64,000 bases of DNA from Panagrolaimus kolymaensis (GCA_028622995.1 JAJQJQ010000068.1:434001-498000); one strand, 5' to 3'; positions 24,088-38,700 are shown, counted from the first letter of the stretch. The notes: generated from the sequence alone by a model not told the origin. A program made the numbers and translations.

Positions 24088-25701
24088 TTAATCAACCTTT
24101 TGGGAGGATGCTTCTTTCAAAGCTGCAACAATTTTATCAATTTTTGATTTCTCTGAATTAATACCAAATGTGCCAATGCGCCATATTTTTCCTAAAGTTA
24201 GACCAAGGCCTCCAGCAATTTCAATTTTTTGTGCCATTAATTTATCTGCAACTTTTTTCCATTCAATTCCTTCTGGCACTTTTATGGTAGTAAGGCATGG
24301 GAGGCGGAGATCCTAAAAATATGATAGAAAAAATAAATAATGGAAGCTCTTTAAAATTTTTGGCTTTTGTTTTCGCGTACCTTATCTTCCACAAAAAGTT
24401 GAAATCCAGCTTCTTCAAGTTTTTGATGAAAATAAATGCAATTATCTTTGTGACGTTTTATTTCATTTTCGATTCCTTCTTTAGCTATAGCAGCTAGGGC
24501 AGCTCGAAGGGAATATACCATTGAAATCATTCCAGTATGATGATATCTTCGAGGTTCATCAAAACAACCCCAATAATTTCCAAGTTCAAGAGCATCAAAA
24601 TAAAATGAAACACATTGAGTTTTACGAGATTTAATTTTTTCTAATGCTTTTGCGCTAAATGAAATTGGTGCAAGTCCAGGAGGAGCATTAAGAACTTTTT
24701 GAGTGGCAGTATAAACACAATCAATTCCAAGCGCATCCGCATTAAATTCAGTTCCTCCAATGGAGGCTACAGTATCCACGAGGAATAGAGTTCCATTTTC
24801 ATGACAAATCTCTGAGATTCCTTTAAGTGGATGGGCAACCCCAGTGGAACTTTCACCATGACAAATAAATAATACTTTTGGTTTATGTTGAATTATAGCT
24901 TCACGAATTTGATTTAATGAAGCCGCAGTTCCTTCGGGAACAACGATGGTTTGAACATTTAAACCCAATCTCTTTCCAAGTGAAGCTGCTCGAGCACCCC
25001 AAATTCCATTTTGAACTACGAGAAATGTTTCACCATGTTCCAATAAATTCATTACAGCACATTCCATTCCAGCATGACCGGTGCCAGAAACACAAAAAGT
25101 TAGAGGATTTTTAGTTTGGAAAAGATATTGAATTCCAGCTTTACAATCATCCATTATCTTAAAATTGTTCTCTGTGGATATTAGTCGATTATTAGAAATT
25201 GGGATTTACCTCACAAAATTCAACATGCAAATGACCCAAAAGTGGAGCATTCATAGAATGTCGAATTTCAACCGACATATTACTTGGTCCTGGACCAAAT
25301 AATTGCTTTTCAGGAATATTTGGTGGATTTTTAAGAACTTCAGGTGGAGGAATGGAAAAGGATGACATTGTATGGATCTAAAAAAACTACCTTAAGACTT
25401 TCAATTTTTAATCACAAAAATTAGGAATAAAATCAAAGTTAGTAATTATTTTGAAAATTTGTGAGAAAACCACACGGATAAAAAAAATGATTCAAAAAAA
25501 ATGAAGAAAAAAGGGACAAAAAAATAACAAACAAACCTTGAATGATTGCTGCGAAAATTTTTTTATTGGAAACAACAAATTATTGCTGGTGCTGCTGCGG
25601 TTTGGTAAAATCAATGAAGATACAAAATTTGCAGTGATGACCCGTTGTAAAGTTTTTTGTGATGATAGTCCACTAACATTAAAACGAGCAGAAAAAATCA
25701 T
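24088..25701 (-). CDS. AGXT: Alanine-glyoxylate aminotransferase with mitochondrial presequence exon
   Basis: Exons: complement(24088..24312, 24381..25157, 25210..25377, 25537..25701), 444 aa. A shorter 386-aa form could start at 25368. A fold-type I PLP aminotransferase that moves the amino group of alanine to glyoxylate. Visible: the LFGPGPSN start typical of the family, SGTGHAGME in the cofactor pocket, HGESSTG, VDTVAS and the PLP lysine in TATQKVLNAPPG (residue 265 long form, 207 short form). The 55-residue first exon is rich in Arg/Lys/Ser and almost free of acids (MIFSARFNVSG...), as in mitochondrial targeting peptides. It joins the core in frame across donor AAG|GTTTGT and acceptor TTTTTTTAG. 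The C-terminus QKVD is not a PTS1 signal, which fits mitochondrial rather than peroxisomal location. Trans-splicing at the second exon would give a cytosolic form. Confidence 0.93.
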
Positions 25702-27232
25702 TATTGGGTAGAAAAATAATAAATAAAAGTAATAATTTTGATTTTGGAAAAATTTGATTTTTTGATGTTGGCGGTTTAAAATAAAGATAGGAGAAAAGCA
25801 AATATAAAAATTATCTATCAACTTCGCTTTCTTTTTTTAAATTTTTAATTTAATCAATAAGGATGTTTCTTGTTTTTAAAGAAGGACATTCATTTATTAT
25901 TGTTGTTGGGTCGTCGTCGGCTGGCAAATGAGAGGGATGGTGGCTGGCTGGACGACGACAAGTGACAAAGATCAAACAAACAAAAAAAGTGATTTTTAAA
26001 AATGGGTGTTATTGTTTTTAAAGAAGGCAGACACAACCTCAGACAAGGCAAAAAAGGAGATATTGATATTGATTAATTAGATAAAATGTCTTAAGTGTTA
26101 AAGGTTAATTACGACGACCAAAGTAAAAAAAATAAATCACAAAAAGAAATTCATTAAAGCTTCTGTAAGCCTCACAAAAATAAAAAATCCTTGTCTCTGC
26201 AGCTTGACTATTTTCCTTCCATTTTTATTAATTTACAAGCTCATTTATTTAAGCCCATTTCTAAACCCAGGCATATTTGTTATTCTCCAACAATTTGCAG
26301 TTTGGAGAAGAAGAAAATGGATGAACTATGTACTTTGAATTATGTTTCTTTTCAAAGTCCTCCTCTCCTCTCTCTTTTTTTAAAACCCAGTGGACTTCTT
26401 TTCTGTCTTCTTACATAGCATTTTTTGCGTCCAAATAATTTTATGTATTTGCAAAAAAAGGAGAATTCCTTGGATAAGCAACAACAAAAAACGAAAAGAA
26501 AGAAACATTCGATTTTTTTTATTCTTCTCAATCTTGTCATAATCGAAAGACGACGACGTCAAGAACAGGTATGTATATGTATGTGCTTACCAACAATGTA
26601 CTCTGCACCTTTGATTGAAGATTTATCATCGTTGGTTTTTCTTCAAGCAAGCAACAAAAAAAAATGCAACGACAAAAAAGAAAAATTGTCGTCGTCGATG
26701 TTAAAGTTGGTGGAAAATGGAAAAAAGTTGAGATGAATAAAAGATGGTTATTTGGGTTTACCTGTTTTTAGTAATTTTGTAAAAAAAAACCTGCCAAAAA
26801 ATTTTTATGGGTAAAATATTATCTAAACATTGCATTTTTTTATAGCGTGGGTTTTTTTTTGTCTGATAGTCTGATAGTTGAATGAACTGTGTTGTGTTGC
26901 TTGCTTATTAAAAAAAATATGCGCCACCGCTGCCATCGATCATTCTTGTATTTTTTTTCTTCTTCTTTGACTTTTACCTACATACATATTCTTTACAAAA
27001 CGATGGTCACCTGACATACATAGCTTTTTTATTATAAAGCAAAATAAAAAAAATCAATACAATAAAATCAGATCCTAAAGCATCCAACAAAGTTTTTGGA
27101 AAAAAAATTGGCTTTCTGTGTACCTGCGTTTCGCTTTCTTACCTTTTTTTGCTGCTTCTCAAACTTTGAAGCTTTTTTTGCGCTCTTCGAATTCCTTCCT
27201 TTCATCAAACTTTTACTTTTTTTTCCAGTGAA
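25702..27232. promoter_or_regulatory. Divergent intergenic region AGXT / NEPRO-like gene
   Basis: About 1.5 kb between two divergently transcribed genes, so it should hold both promoters. It is less uniformly A/T than the desert and includes CGACGAC-type clusters at 25905-25960 and 26548-26565. No gene is supported. A trans-splice-type acceptor (TTTTTTTTCCAG) ends it just before the plus-strand ATG. Confidence 0.4.
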
Positions 27233-29343
27233 ATGACTAATCCACAACCTTCATCATCAAGCTCAACGATATCGTCATCTCAAAACTTATCAGGTAATTT
27301 GTATCTTTTCGTTTCTCTCTTTTCATGTTTCTCTGTTACAGATTTCATTGAATCCATTCCTTCAACACAATCTTCATATTTTCATCGAAAAATTGTCAAT
27401 GATTCCAAGCTCAAAGAAAAGCTTCAATTATTTCGTATCAAACTCAATTCATTAATAGGAAAATTGAAAGCTGAAAGATGTGATACTCAAATATGTTTAC
27501 CTCTTCAACGACGATATAAAGAAATTAATTATAAGCACGGAGCTTCAAATCGTCATCAAAAATTTTGGAAAGCTACTCAACAACTTATGAAGCAGCAAAG
27601 AAGGATCAATGAAAATGATTTTTTGGTGGGATTGAGAAAGATTTTAGAGGTATGATGATTACTTTGTGAGACTTGTGAAGCTATATGTGTGATATTGTTG
27701 CTTTCTTTATTGCTTGCTTATCGTTGGTTAACTTATCAATGTGTTATCATCTCACACTGTTCTTCAATAACTACTAACATATTCTCATTTTTAGGGTTTG
27801 ACCAAAGCTGCTTCAACATATGAATATACTAAAGAAGGTCTCATTTTTGGTGGTTCTCAACTGATTCAAAGAATGTTACAATTGGATAAACTAAGAATAT
27901 ATTGTATTCGAGCAATGAACTATTACATGGGATTTATTGAACTTGGACATTTTGTATGTTACTCATTCTTTTGATGCCTTTGAATTGCTAACGCTTTTTC
28001 TGCTTTTTTAGCTTATTCTTCTTTTGATGTTGGTGGCCATGGCAGCAGAAATTTCATCCGAAGCAAATCGACAAATTCAAGTGTTACGAGAAGTTTATAA
28101 TGGTCTTGGAGAATATTTGAATGAATGTGATATACGATTTCCAAAAACTTCAAAAGAACTTCCATATGAATCTGAACAAGTGAAATCACAAGAACGTCCA
28201 AAAGAAGCTGAATTGATTCTAAAACTTGCTAATGCTCCAGCCTGGGAAGAGCGTGCTATTGTTGAACAATATCTTAATGTAAATGGTGGTTTAGAGTAAG
28301 TTTGCTTTTTAATCCATGATTTATGTCCATTTCTTAGTAGTTTACTTTGTTCATTGTTTATTATCTTTTTTATTGTTGTTATTGTTGTGTCTTTCTTTAA
28401 TAAATGTCTTTCTTTGAATCTCATCTTTCTTGTATACTTTCTTATTTCTGTGAATACTAACCAACTATGTACTTCTTTTGTCCTTTGTTTATATTTGATC
28501 GAACATACACAACAACTCAAGCAGCAATGGCAGCGATGTTTATGGATGCTAAAGCCGGTTGGAATATTGAATCCGTTGATTAACAACGTTTTGGTTAAAG
28601 TGTGCTTTCTTGTCCTTTAATGATGATATCTTTTCAATTCAAAGTTCAATGTATTGATTTTAAAAGTTATTACTTTAACCATTATGGACTTCATTGTCTT
28701 CACAAAGCTTTTAAACCAATTGCAATTTGCAAAGTTATTGAGATGTCTCATATTTTCCTTGACCAGCATTGGTTCAGTATTTGTTTACTATTAATTTGTT
28801 TATTTATCCTTACTTTTGCTAACCCTTTGCTTCATAAATAACTTTACAATGATGAGGGCTAAAATATCAATGAAGCTCAAGTTCACTAAATTAATCATCT
28901 TTTTTTGCAAAAAGTTCTTTTTTATTGATTGTATCTCCAGGTCAAAGTCCTATAAATTATCCATGGTTTAATTGGGGCTCCTGGAATACCATATATGTTT
29001 ATATTTTCTTCCGTTACAAGAATGACTATGACCAACCCATACCTTTATTTGATACACAATTTTTTTTTTCAGCAATGTCAAGAATAGTGATGATTTAACT
29101 AAAGTTATTGAAGCAGCGACAACAACTCTTAAACAAGAGTCAACATCATTGATGACTCAGCAATTTTTATCATTATCACAAAGTCGTCAAGAAAACCCAT
29201 CATCATCTTCTTCACATAAGCAGCAAGTGAAGAAGAAAGGAAAAAATGACACCACCACCGCCATTTTTGGAAGAAAAAATCATAACACCACTGTTCCTAA
29301 TATTCTTGGAATTTCTAAGAAATTTTTTAAGAAGAAATGTTAA
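27233..29343 (+). CDS. Nucleolus and neural progenitor protein (NEPRO)-like
   Basis: Exons: join(27233..27293, 27342..27649, 27795..27953, 28012..28295, 29073..29343), 360 aa. The segment order follows the NEPRO family: an N-terminal helix with a basic 'RYKEINYKHGASNRHQ KFWKATQQLMKQ'-type region, then KILEGLTKAAS, a long hydrophobic/helical stretch (HFLILLLMLVAMAAE) followed by EISSEANRQIQVLREVY. The Ser/Lys-rich tail ends in KKFFKKKC. NEPRO proteins are nucleolar and are related to RNase MRP/P-associated Rmp1. The ATG lies 4 nt after a TTTTTTTTCCAG acceptor. The last intron is long (777 nt), so a missed exon there is possible. The assignment rests on pattern resemblance. Confidence 0.68.
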
Positions 29344-29781
29344 ATTTTAATTTTGTTAGTGTTGATTTTTGCTATAAATTTTCTTAAAAAAACCACTGTC
29401 GTTGTTTAATTTTGATTTGGGAATTGTTATTTTTAACAATTTTTATATTTTTATTTTTTTTAAATAACTTTTCTTGTTGATTGATAACTTTAAAAAAAAC
29501 AACCAACTAAAAAAACTACCAAAAAATGCAGACACGAAAAATTTATCATGGAAATTTCCTCGTCTCATTTTTCCTTGTAAAATTTTTTTCTTCTTGACCA
29601 CACCATTTTAAAATTTTATTTTTTGACGTAGTTTTATTTTTTTTGGGTTTATCGATCAATCAAATAAAAAGGTTATCATTTTTATAAGAGCTGAAATATT
29701 TATACTTTTCTGTTTTTTAGGGTTAATTTTATTTTGGCGGAATCCAGCAAGCATTTATTTTTATTTATTTAAATATTAATC
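29344..29781. other. Spacer NEPRO-like / SPTLC1
   Basis: 438 bp between two plus-strand genes. AATAAA at 29663-29668 is followed about 52 nt later by a pyrimidine-rich acceptor (TCTGTTTTTTAG, ending 29720) and then the SPTLC1 ATG. This poly(A)-to-acceptor spacing resembles that inside nematode operons. Confidence 0.45.
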
Positions 29782-32700
29782 ATGGATGCTATTGGTCGAT
29801 CGTTTAGTACTACTTTAACTTATGTAAGTTGGCTTACAATGGAAATATGGGTTTATGGTAGCTAAAAATTTATCTCGCCAATTTTTTTTAGCTTTAATTA
29901 TAAAATTTAAACCCCGACTTTTTAGATTTCAAGCATTCATTATTTTATTGAAGCTGTTTTAATTGCATTAGTAATTTATCTTTTTGTATTTCGTAAACGT
30001 GAAAAGCGTTCAATTGTTAAATTAACGGAAGAAGAAAAGGATGAACTTATAAACGAATGGATTCCCGATCCATTGGTGCCCGAAATCGAGCCTGAATTAT
30101 TAACTCATAAACCTAAATATGTTGATGGAAAAATGGGTAAATATGTTTCAATTGAAGGCAAACAATATTTAAATGCAGGAACTACAAATTTTTTGGGTTT
30201 TGTTGGTGATCATCGAATTGAAGTAAGTCCATTAGGGAATTAATGGGTCAGGAAACATTGGGATATAAAAGCTTCAAAATTGAGTGTTTATGAAGCTGAA
30301 ATTTTCTGAATTTTCAAAGTTTTACTAATTTTTGGGATTATTGTAACAAAAAAAAATTTCTAGGAAGTTGCAAAGAAAACCATTTTTAAATATGGTGTAG
30401 GTAGTTGTGGACCTCGTGGATTTTATGGAACCGTAGATGTTCATCTTGATCTTGAAAAGGAGCTTGCTGAATTCTTAAATTGTGAAGAAGCCGTTCTTTA
30501 TTCTTATGGCTTTGCAACCATAGCAAGTGCTATTCCAGCTTATGCAAAACGAGGAGATATTATTTTTGTGGATAAAGGAGTGAATTTTGCTATTCAAAAA
30601 GGCCTTCAAGCTTCTCGAAGCCGCATTGAATGGTTCGACCATAATGATCCCGAAGATCTTGAACGATTATTACAAATTCAAGAAGAAAAGGATAAAAAAG
30701 ATCCAAAACAAGCATCAAAAATTCGTAGATTTATGGTTGTTGAAGGCCTTTATGCTAAAACAGCTGATATTTGTCCATTAAAACGATTACTCGAATTAAA
30801 ATGGAAATATAAAGTCCGTATTTTTATTGATGAATCATTTTCTTTTGGTGTTTTGGGTAAATCTGGAAAAGGTTGGTTTTGAATTATTTTATGTACATAT
30901 CTTTTATTTTTGGGAGGTTATCAAGGGCATTGAGTAGACATGGCTCGAGGCCCTAAAGTCCGGCCCAGCACCGGCCCGGCCCGGCCCTAGGGCCGGGCCA
31001 GGGCCCAAAAATTTTAGATCGGGGCCGGGCCGGGCCGGGCCTGAAGTTGGGCCCGGCAAAGCCCTGAAAAAATTTTTTTTATAGAAAATTAAGGAAATTT
31101 TTTTTAAAATCGAATTTATGGTCAAATTTTCCCCAAAGTTGATGAATTTTCACCAATTTTTTACTTTGATTTTCTTAAAATAATCGTTTTTTTAACAGTA
31201 AGAATTTTTCTAAAAATAATTATTAATATTCTTTGGTAGTTATTTTATCAATAAACTAAATTTAAAAAATCATTAATTACGTAAAAAATTATTTCTCATT
31301 AAAAAAACAACTTATTTCCCATTTTTAGCCTTTCAAAAAATTTTTTGACAATTTTTCTCAAAGCCCGGCCCTAGGGCCCGGACGGGCCCAAACCAAATTC
31401 TTCAGGGCCGGGCCGGGCCGGGCCCAAAAATTTGGGCCCTGAGCCATGTCTAGCATTGAGTTAGAGACCTATTTTGATTGATTCCATATGGCTCTTTAGT
31501 TTTTTTTGTCTTACAAACTTTTGACTATTTTTTTTTTCAACTTTAAAAAATGTTTTTTACAAACTAGCAAATAATTTTATCTATCTTTCATTTATCAATT
31601 AAGAAAAAATTTGAAATTTAAAAAGATGAACCTTGTTTTTTTCTTTTTCTCGTTGATTAAAATTTATGTTACTTCCGTAATCGATCTTCTCCTTTTTCAT
31701 TCTTTTCTTTGTTCAATCAAAGTATAGTTATTCCTATTTTACTTCCTATAGGCTTTTGAGAAAATTTAAAGAAAAATAATTTATTAATATTTACTTCCAT
31801 ATTTTTAATTTTGCAAAGAAAACCAACAAATTTACAAGTTTTTTTTTCAATTTTTAAAGATTATTAGACCAGAGAGAGAAAAAGTAAAATAAAATTACAA
31901 AAAAAAGTTTTAAGAAAAATAGTGAAAACAAAATTACCCGAATGAATAAGAATCAAACCGAGAAGAGCGAAAAAAAAATAAGACACAAAAAAATTGCAAT
32001 AATAACAACAACAACTCCAAATGATTTTTGAAATTAGTCGATATAACCACCATTCATAGATAAAAGAAGAAATTCTTTTTTAAAGGATTACTAAAGAAAT
32101 TAGAAGATTTGACAAGTTACAACAATAATATTATGCATAATGAAGATTGTGGGATATAAATTGTAAGAATGGATATTAAATAATTGCAGGAAGTTACTAT
32201 AGCTTATTCAAATCATTCCTGGGTGGCGCCGCAATTACCAAAAAATTAAGAACTTAAGAGAAGATAAGCATCAAATTTAAAATTTAAGTACATTTTTAAG
32301 AGCAAAACAAATTAACTAAAAATTTAGCGAAATTGCAACCTTTTTGGATTTTTGCTCTCCTCCACCTTTGCTATCTCCCAAAAACAATGTTTAAATTAAG
32401 AAACTCAAAGAAATTTTATAAAAACTCAAAATTAAAGCTATCAATTTAATATTTGCTTCGATTAAATTGCTGCTAGATACTATTGCATCCAATTGCTTTG
32501 ATGCACTGCTATCCCTGGTGTGAGCTTCATCCATTTGATTTTGGATTTCTCCAATAGTTTTCGATTCAGCTACAACTTGATTAAGTTGAGGAAAAATCAT
32601 TCGATCCGCGTATGTTATCAATAAATCCAAAATAGCTCCATTCGTCCATCCAAATCCAGATTGAACAGCATATTCTCCACCTGTTCCTGCATCGGGATAA

Positions 32701-35700
32701 CTTCCATTAACATTATATTTTTCCCACATGTTTGTTGTTTTGGTATAAACAAAATAATTACTTAAAACCCATTTTTCTGCAATTTCAAATGCTTTTTGTT
32801 GTAATTTAGGTGAATCAGATTTTCGCAATCCTTCAATAATCATATGATTGGATGGTGACCAACCATTTGGAAAATCCCATTGTTGATCAGTACTTAATAA
32901 ACTAAAAATAGAAAAGCTCAATAAAGCTGTTTAAACTTTATAAACCGAAGTTGCCAACCTTGATGGTATTCCACCTTTATATTTGAATGCTCCCATAGTT
33001 TCCATATGTTCAAACATTTGTTCGATGGTTGTTACATCAAGGGAATGATAACAATTAGTAAACAATGGAGTAATCATAGAAGGATAAAAATTAATGTTAT
33101 GACTTCCATTTCTAAGGCTGTAATCATACCAACCATATTCATTTCCAACATAAAAAACTTTTTGAAAAACGCTCGTAAAATCATTGTATTTATCTTGGTA
33201 AAATTGAGCTTTATCGGCTGAGCCTATAATTTTAGATTGACTACGGTATTTAGGGTTTTTAGATAGCTGATTTTTAGCTTACCAGCTTTATCAAAAAGGA
33301 AGCTAAGAAGATTTAAATTGCCACACATGTAAGCATTGAGATCCACGGGTACAACATTAACTGTATCAATTTGACTTAAATTTTGAAGGTTTTCAAACCA
33401 TCGTGAACTAAAATCCCATCCTGATTCAGCTGCTGAAGCTAAATTTCTCCAAATTCTTTGCTTTTCTTTTGAATCGGTTACATTTTCAACCAATAATACA
33501 TCTTCACGATATGATTCCGGCCTTGGAACATTTGATGCTGAACGATATTGAAATACTTGAACTGTTTCACCCATGAGTGTAACATTAACTTGACGATTAT
33601 CATACCAAAAATCTAATTCCTTAATTGGATCTTCGATTAATTTCCGTTTGTTCTTTAACCTTTTTTTTCTTCTTCATAAACAAAAACTTACTTTAACTAA
33701 GGTTGGTAGAATTTCATTTACAAATGCAATATCCCCTGTTGCTTCATAATAATCATAAACCATTGGAATTAAAAATGGAGGTTGAGATCGCCGAAGATAA
33801 TATACTCGGCCGCCATTGGGAATGAAGCCATGAGTATTAACTAAGTAAACAAGATTTTTAATCATATCTTTAACAGTTTGATGCATTCCTGAAGCAAGGA
33901 GGCCCTTATTAATCCAATATTCATCCCAATAATAATATTCTTTGAATCTTCCACCGGGTACAACAAATTGATTTGGAACATAGAGGAGGGAATATTGATC
34001 GGGTTTATCTTCGACCTAAAAATTTAAAAAGTAAAGCTTTTCTGACTTCTTAATTTACCAAGTTTACAAAAGCTGCAGTATTTGCTTTAAGGCAGCTTGT
34101 TTTAAGTTTGTTAAAAATCAACTTACTTCTTTTTTCATTTTTCTGCATAAATCTTTCCAAATTTCATTTAAATGTAAAGCCCATTTTCTCATGCTTTCAT
34201 CTTTAATCGTTTTAATTAACGTGGGATTTTGTGACCAATCAGCTAATTCGCAATATTCCAATTCTTCATCTTTACCAGCAAAATTTTTATCCATAAATGC
34301 TTGTAATTCTGTTTTATTAATATCTTGATCTTCGGGAAATTGTTGTTGAAAATCATTCCATACATCCATGGGTGGTCGAAGTAAGGGTCGATCCGTATAT
34401 GTTTTAGAATCGGCATATAAATGTAAGCGCATAGCTGAATCAATCATTCTTCCAGAACAATATATAAACCAATTTCTTGAGTTGGTTTTATCACATACTT
34501 CCACGATATCATTATCATCAAGATCAAGGGAATTTTGAATTATCCCTGTTAGTGAATTTTTTGATGAAATGTCATTTATTTGGGGTGAAATTGATGATGA
34601 TGAAAAATTTAAGGGAAATGATGAGATTATTGGCGACAGTATTAACAGTAATAAGGAAGATATGATAAAGAAGCTATTAGCTTGCATTTTTTGAGATATG
34701 CCTGATTTTTTAATTTGAAGACGACAGCCTCTTCTAAAAAAGTATATTTAATAGGATTGAGTTTGACAAAATGGACTTTAATAATAGTAGTTTTTTTTCT
34801 TCGTTGTTGCTTTTTAATAAATAAAAATATGCACTCAACATACACGCACACGGAAGGTGGAAATGAGGAAGAAGGAAGGAGGCGGGCGATCGAAGAGAAA
34901 GGTATCAAATTTTATCACATCGCTTTAGGGAGGAGATAGAAAGAAAAAGTCAGGTACATTAGTTCCAAAAACTGATTTTTAGTTGTAGTACCCAGAACAG
35001 GTTATATATCATCTCTCTTTTTAACAATTTTTAAACATACACGCAAAAAATGAAGAAGAAAAAGAAGAGATACTAATCAAATCTGTAAATATTGTAGCAG
35101 CAACAGCAAAAAAATTTAAAAAAAGAGTAGAACGAACGAATTAATTTAAAGGCTAAATACTTTTTTTCTTATTCTTCTTCTTTGATACAGTTTTTTTGAA
35201 GCAGGCAAGGCTCACGTGAAAAAAATAAAATAAAATTTTCTTTTTTATTTATTCGCCAATTAGAAATCGAGCAAACTTTCAAAGTAAAAACATTTTTTGA
35301 TTTTTTGTAGCAAAATATTTTTTTCTTTTCTACCGTTAAAATTTCAATTCTTTGAATTTGTTTTCTTTTTATTGTATTTAGCAAACAAGGATTTTATTTA
35401 TATTTTTAAAAGATAATGGCAATGTTTATTATTGCTTTATTTTTTTAAATTTAAGTTTTTGAATAATATTTTGATAAAAAGTTTTTTGGTAAGCCAAAAA
35501 TATAAAGCGAATCAGGAGCAAAGGAAGGAAATCATCGCGGCCGAAGAAGGATGAATAAAAAAAAACAATTTTTTATTCTTTAAAAGGACAACAATAAAAG
35601 GGCAATGTAGGGAGGGAGAGGCAAAACAGATACCAAAAAAGAAAGCATCACAAAAACATGTGGTTTTTTAAATCAGAAAAAATTTAGGGGAAAAAACATT

Positions 35701-38700
35701 TTACAAAATGTTCACAAAAAGTTCAAAATCGGCCCAATTTTTTTAATGATCAAAAAATATGTGCGAAAAAAAAACTTTTTTACGATCCATCACAAAAAAA
35801 AAAGAAGCGGCAATGAAATCGCTGGTTTCGAAATTCTCCAACTAACTCATCCACTTTTTATATTTATATCTAAATTCCTTCAATAATGGTTTTTTTAATA
35901 CTATGTTTTTTGTAATAACAAAAAAACAAACTCTTTTAATAATCACCGCCGCAAACAAAAAATATTAAATACCGCCCTCCCACTTTTTTGTTTAAATGTT
36001 GATATTTGTTTTTTTGTTTTGTTTTTGTTTGATCTATCTTTTTTCTGATTCAATTGAATTATTTTTTTGTTTGATTATTTAACATTTCGAAAAATATAAT
36101 CGCGACATTAACAAAAATAAAATAAATCACATAGAATTTTTGGGAGGAGGAAAGGAGGAGTTTAATTTTATTTTTTCTTGGTTTTAATGCTTTTTAATAA
36201 GCAAGCAAGCGACCGACCACCAAAAGTTGCAAAAGAAAAATGGAAGCAAGCAAAAAAACAGAAACCAGCGGCGTCAAGCTTCTTTTTTCTTTTCTTCGTG
36301 TGACTCTGACTAACTGATTGTTGCCTCTTTTTTAAAGTTCAAAGCCATTTGTAAAAAAAAGGAAAAAACTTTTTTAAATAGGATCAAAAGCGCAAAAAAA
36401 TAAATACTCGTTTTTTTTGTAACGCTCTAAACAAGGTGAAAGTTATTCTCGTCTCATCTTCTTTTTTTTGGAAGTTATGAGTTATATATGGAATTACTTT
36501 AACAAAGGATAATCTTTTTTTTTGGATAGGAAAATTTTCTGTAATAAAAAGAATAATCTTGCAAAATGATTGGGTATTAGTCAAACACATAACAAAATAA
36601 AAAATAGAAAGTATCAATTTCACTTTGATCTTTTCGCTCATTTTATTTTATTTCCAAAAAGAGTGATTTATGAATAAAAATGAATAAAAAGATTTATAAA
36701 AAAATTATTTTTTGTACACTAATTTGAATTTTATTAAATAGAGACAGACACCACCAGCTGAAACCACGCGTCACCAAAACTCAGAAGAAGAATACAAAAC
36801 AAGATTTTTGGATTAAATAAAAATTAGGCAACCAACAACCCGCATAAAATAAATTTACATGAGAAGATATGCGTATTTTTTTTCTTCTTTTATGAAATGA
36901 AAAATAGAAAGTGATTATTCGCTGCTAGTTGATTGATAGACTAAAAACTAAATATAAAAATAATACGTAATAATCCCAAAAGCATGGTTGAATTTGCAAT
37001 ATAATAATCTGAGATGAGAGGGTGGAGAGCAACATAACTAACTATGTGTTTTATTTTTTGCATAATCAGAATAATCGGATAGAAATTTCTAGATCTATAG
37101 AAATAAAAAAATAACTATAGCTTTTTTTGCGAAATATTTTTTTATATAAAAAAAATAAGGTTGGTTACGGTTATCAATGACGACAAATGAATGCACCAAG
37201 CTTTAGTTTTAAATTTAAGGAAGTGGCGTCAAATATCTCCAAGTCACGTGGAGAAGAAAACTTTTGTCGTTTGCTTTTTTTTGATTTTGTGTCGCTTTTT
37301 TTGAGACTTACGTTTCTAATTCCTCATTTCTTCATTTTCATAATTAGACAGGTGACTTATAAGTTATAACCTCAAAAATCAAACAAAAAGTGTCTAAAAG
37401 TCTCAAATCAAATCAAATTTTTTAAGGCGTTCCTCCTCCTTCACGATGGGCACAAAAATGTGATGAAAAAAATAATTTACGTCACAAAAAGATTTGAAAA
37501 GTTTAAAAAATGTACTCAAGCTTGAGGAAAAAAAATTGATCCCTTGCTTCTTTCTTTTCAATTTTTTTGTTTTGATTAAAAAAATTTGATTCTTCTAATA
37601 TTTTTTTTTGCTTCGGGGAAAAAAGAAGCAAAGTAAAAACACGATTAAAAAAATAACATTCAGTTTAGACTATGTTTGCCAAACAAAAAAACAAAAATAA
37701 CAAAAAACTACAAAAAAATAATTTTTAAAGAATTATATACAAAAAAGATACAAAGAAAAATTTATTAAAGAAAGGAGCGTCGTTCCTTTTTTTATTTTTT
37801 AAAAAAGTTTGGAAGTGAAAGTTTTGGTTTAATTTTTTTTTGTTTGTCTGACAAAAGAATGAAACATTTTTTTCTTTTTGTATTGTTGTATGAAATATAG
37901 GAGGAAGAAAAGAAAAAAATCAAACCATAAACAAAAAATAAATCGGAAACTATTTTTTTTGTGATGGTCAAAAAGAAAAGCTGCTGTTTTCCTTTTTAGA
38001 GATTATGAATGGATAAATTTAAAAACATGAAAAAAACAGATTCTTTAAAAACACGCAAATAAAGTTTGTTTGTGAAAGCCTTTTTTGGAAGTCTGAAAAG
38101 TTTGAAGAAAAAAAAGTAAAGAACGGCAGCCAGCTTTTTTTCTTTGAGCAACCAAGAAACAAACTTTTTTTTCTTTGATTTTCGATGATCACTGGAAAAA
38201 ATATAAACAATCTTTGTAAATCATCAAAAAGAAGGAAGGGGTTTCCCTAGTTTTCGAGTTTTTTTTCCTTCAGAAAGATTGATAGTTGTTGATTCTTTTT
38301 TAGAGACGGGATAGAAAAAATATAATGGTTAAAGATGTGAGACATGGAGAATACGATTTTATCAAAAACATAGACACAGTGAAAATTTCGTCGACTGGCG
38401 GCTACTGACACTAAAAAGTACTACGAATAATCAACTTTAAAAATATCCACCGCAATAAAAAAAACAAAGAGTTTATGAAATATTTTGGTTTTTTGATAAA
38501 CAAAATCGACAAAAAAAACAATGACCCATTTATTTTTTATTAAATGGTTTATAAAAATATTAAGCTCCAAAATTAAATCCAAAAAATTTATTTGCTTTTC
38601 AAAAATATAAAAAGTACTTTTTGATATTTTTTTGGAATGAAAGTGATACTACTGAACAACGTCTGCTACTGCATAATTATTTTTGACATTCGCGCCGTCA

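Noticed and set aside
28354..28841. Open frames inside the 777-nt intron of the NEPRO-like gene
   Set aside because: No phase-compatible acceptor/donor pair was found that keeps the family pattern; a missed exon is possible but not shown.
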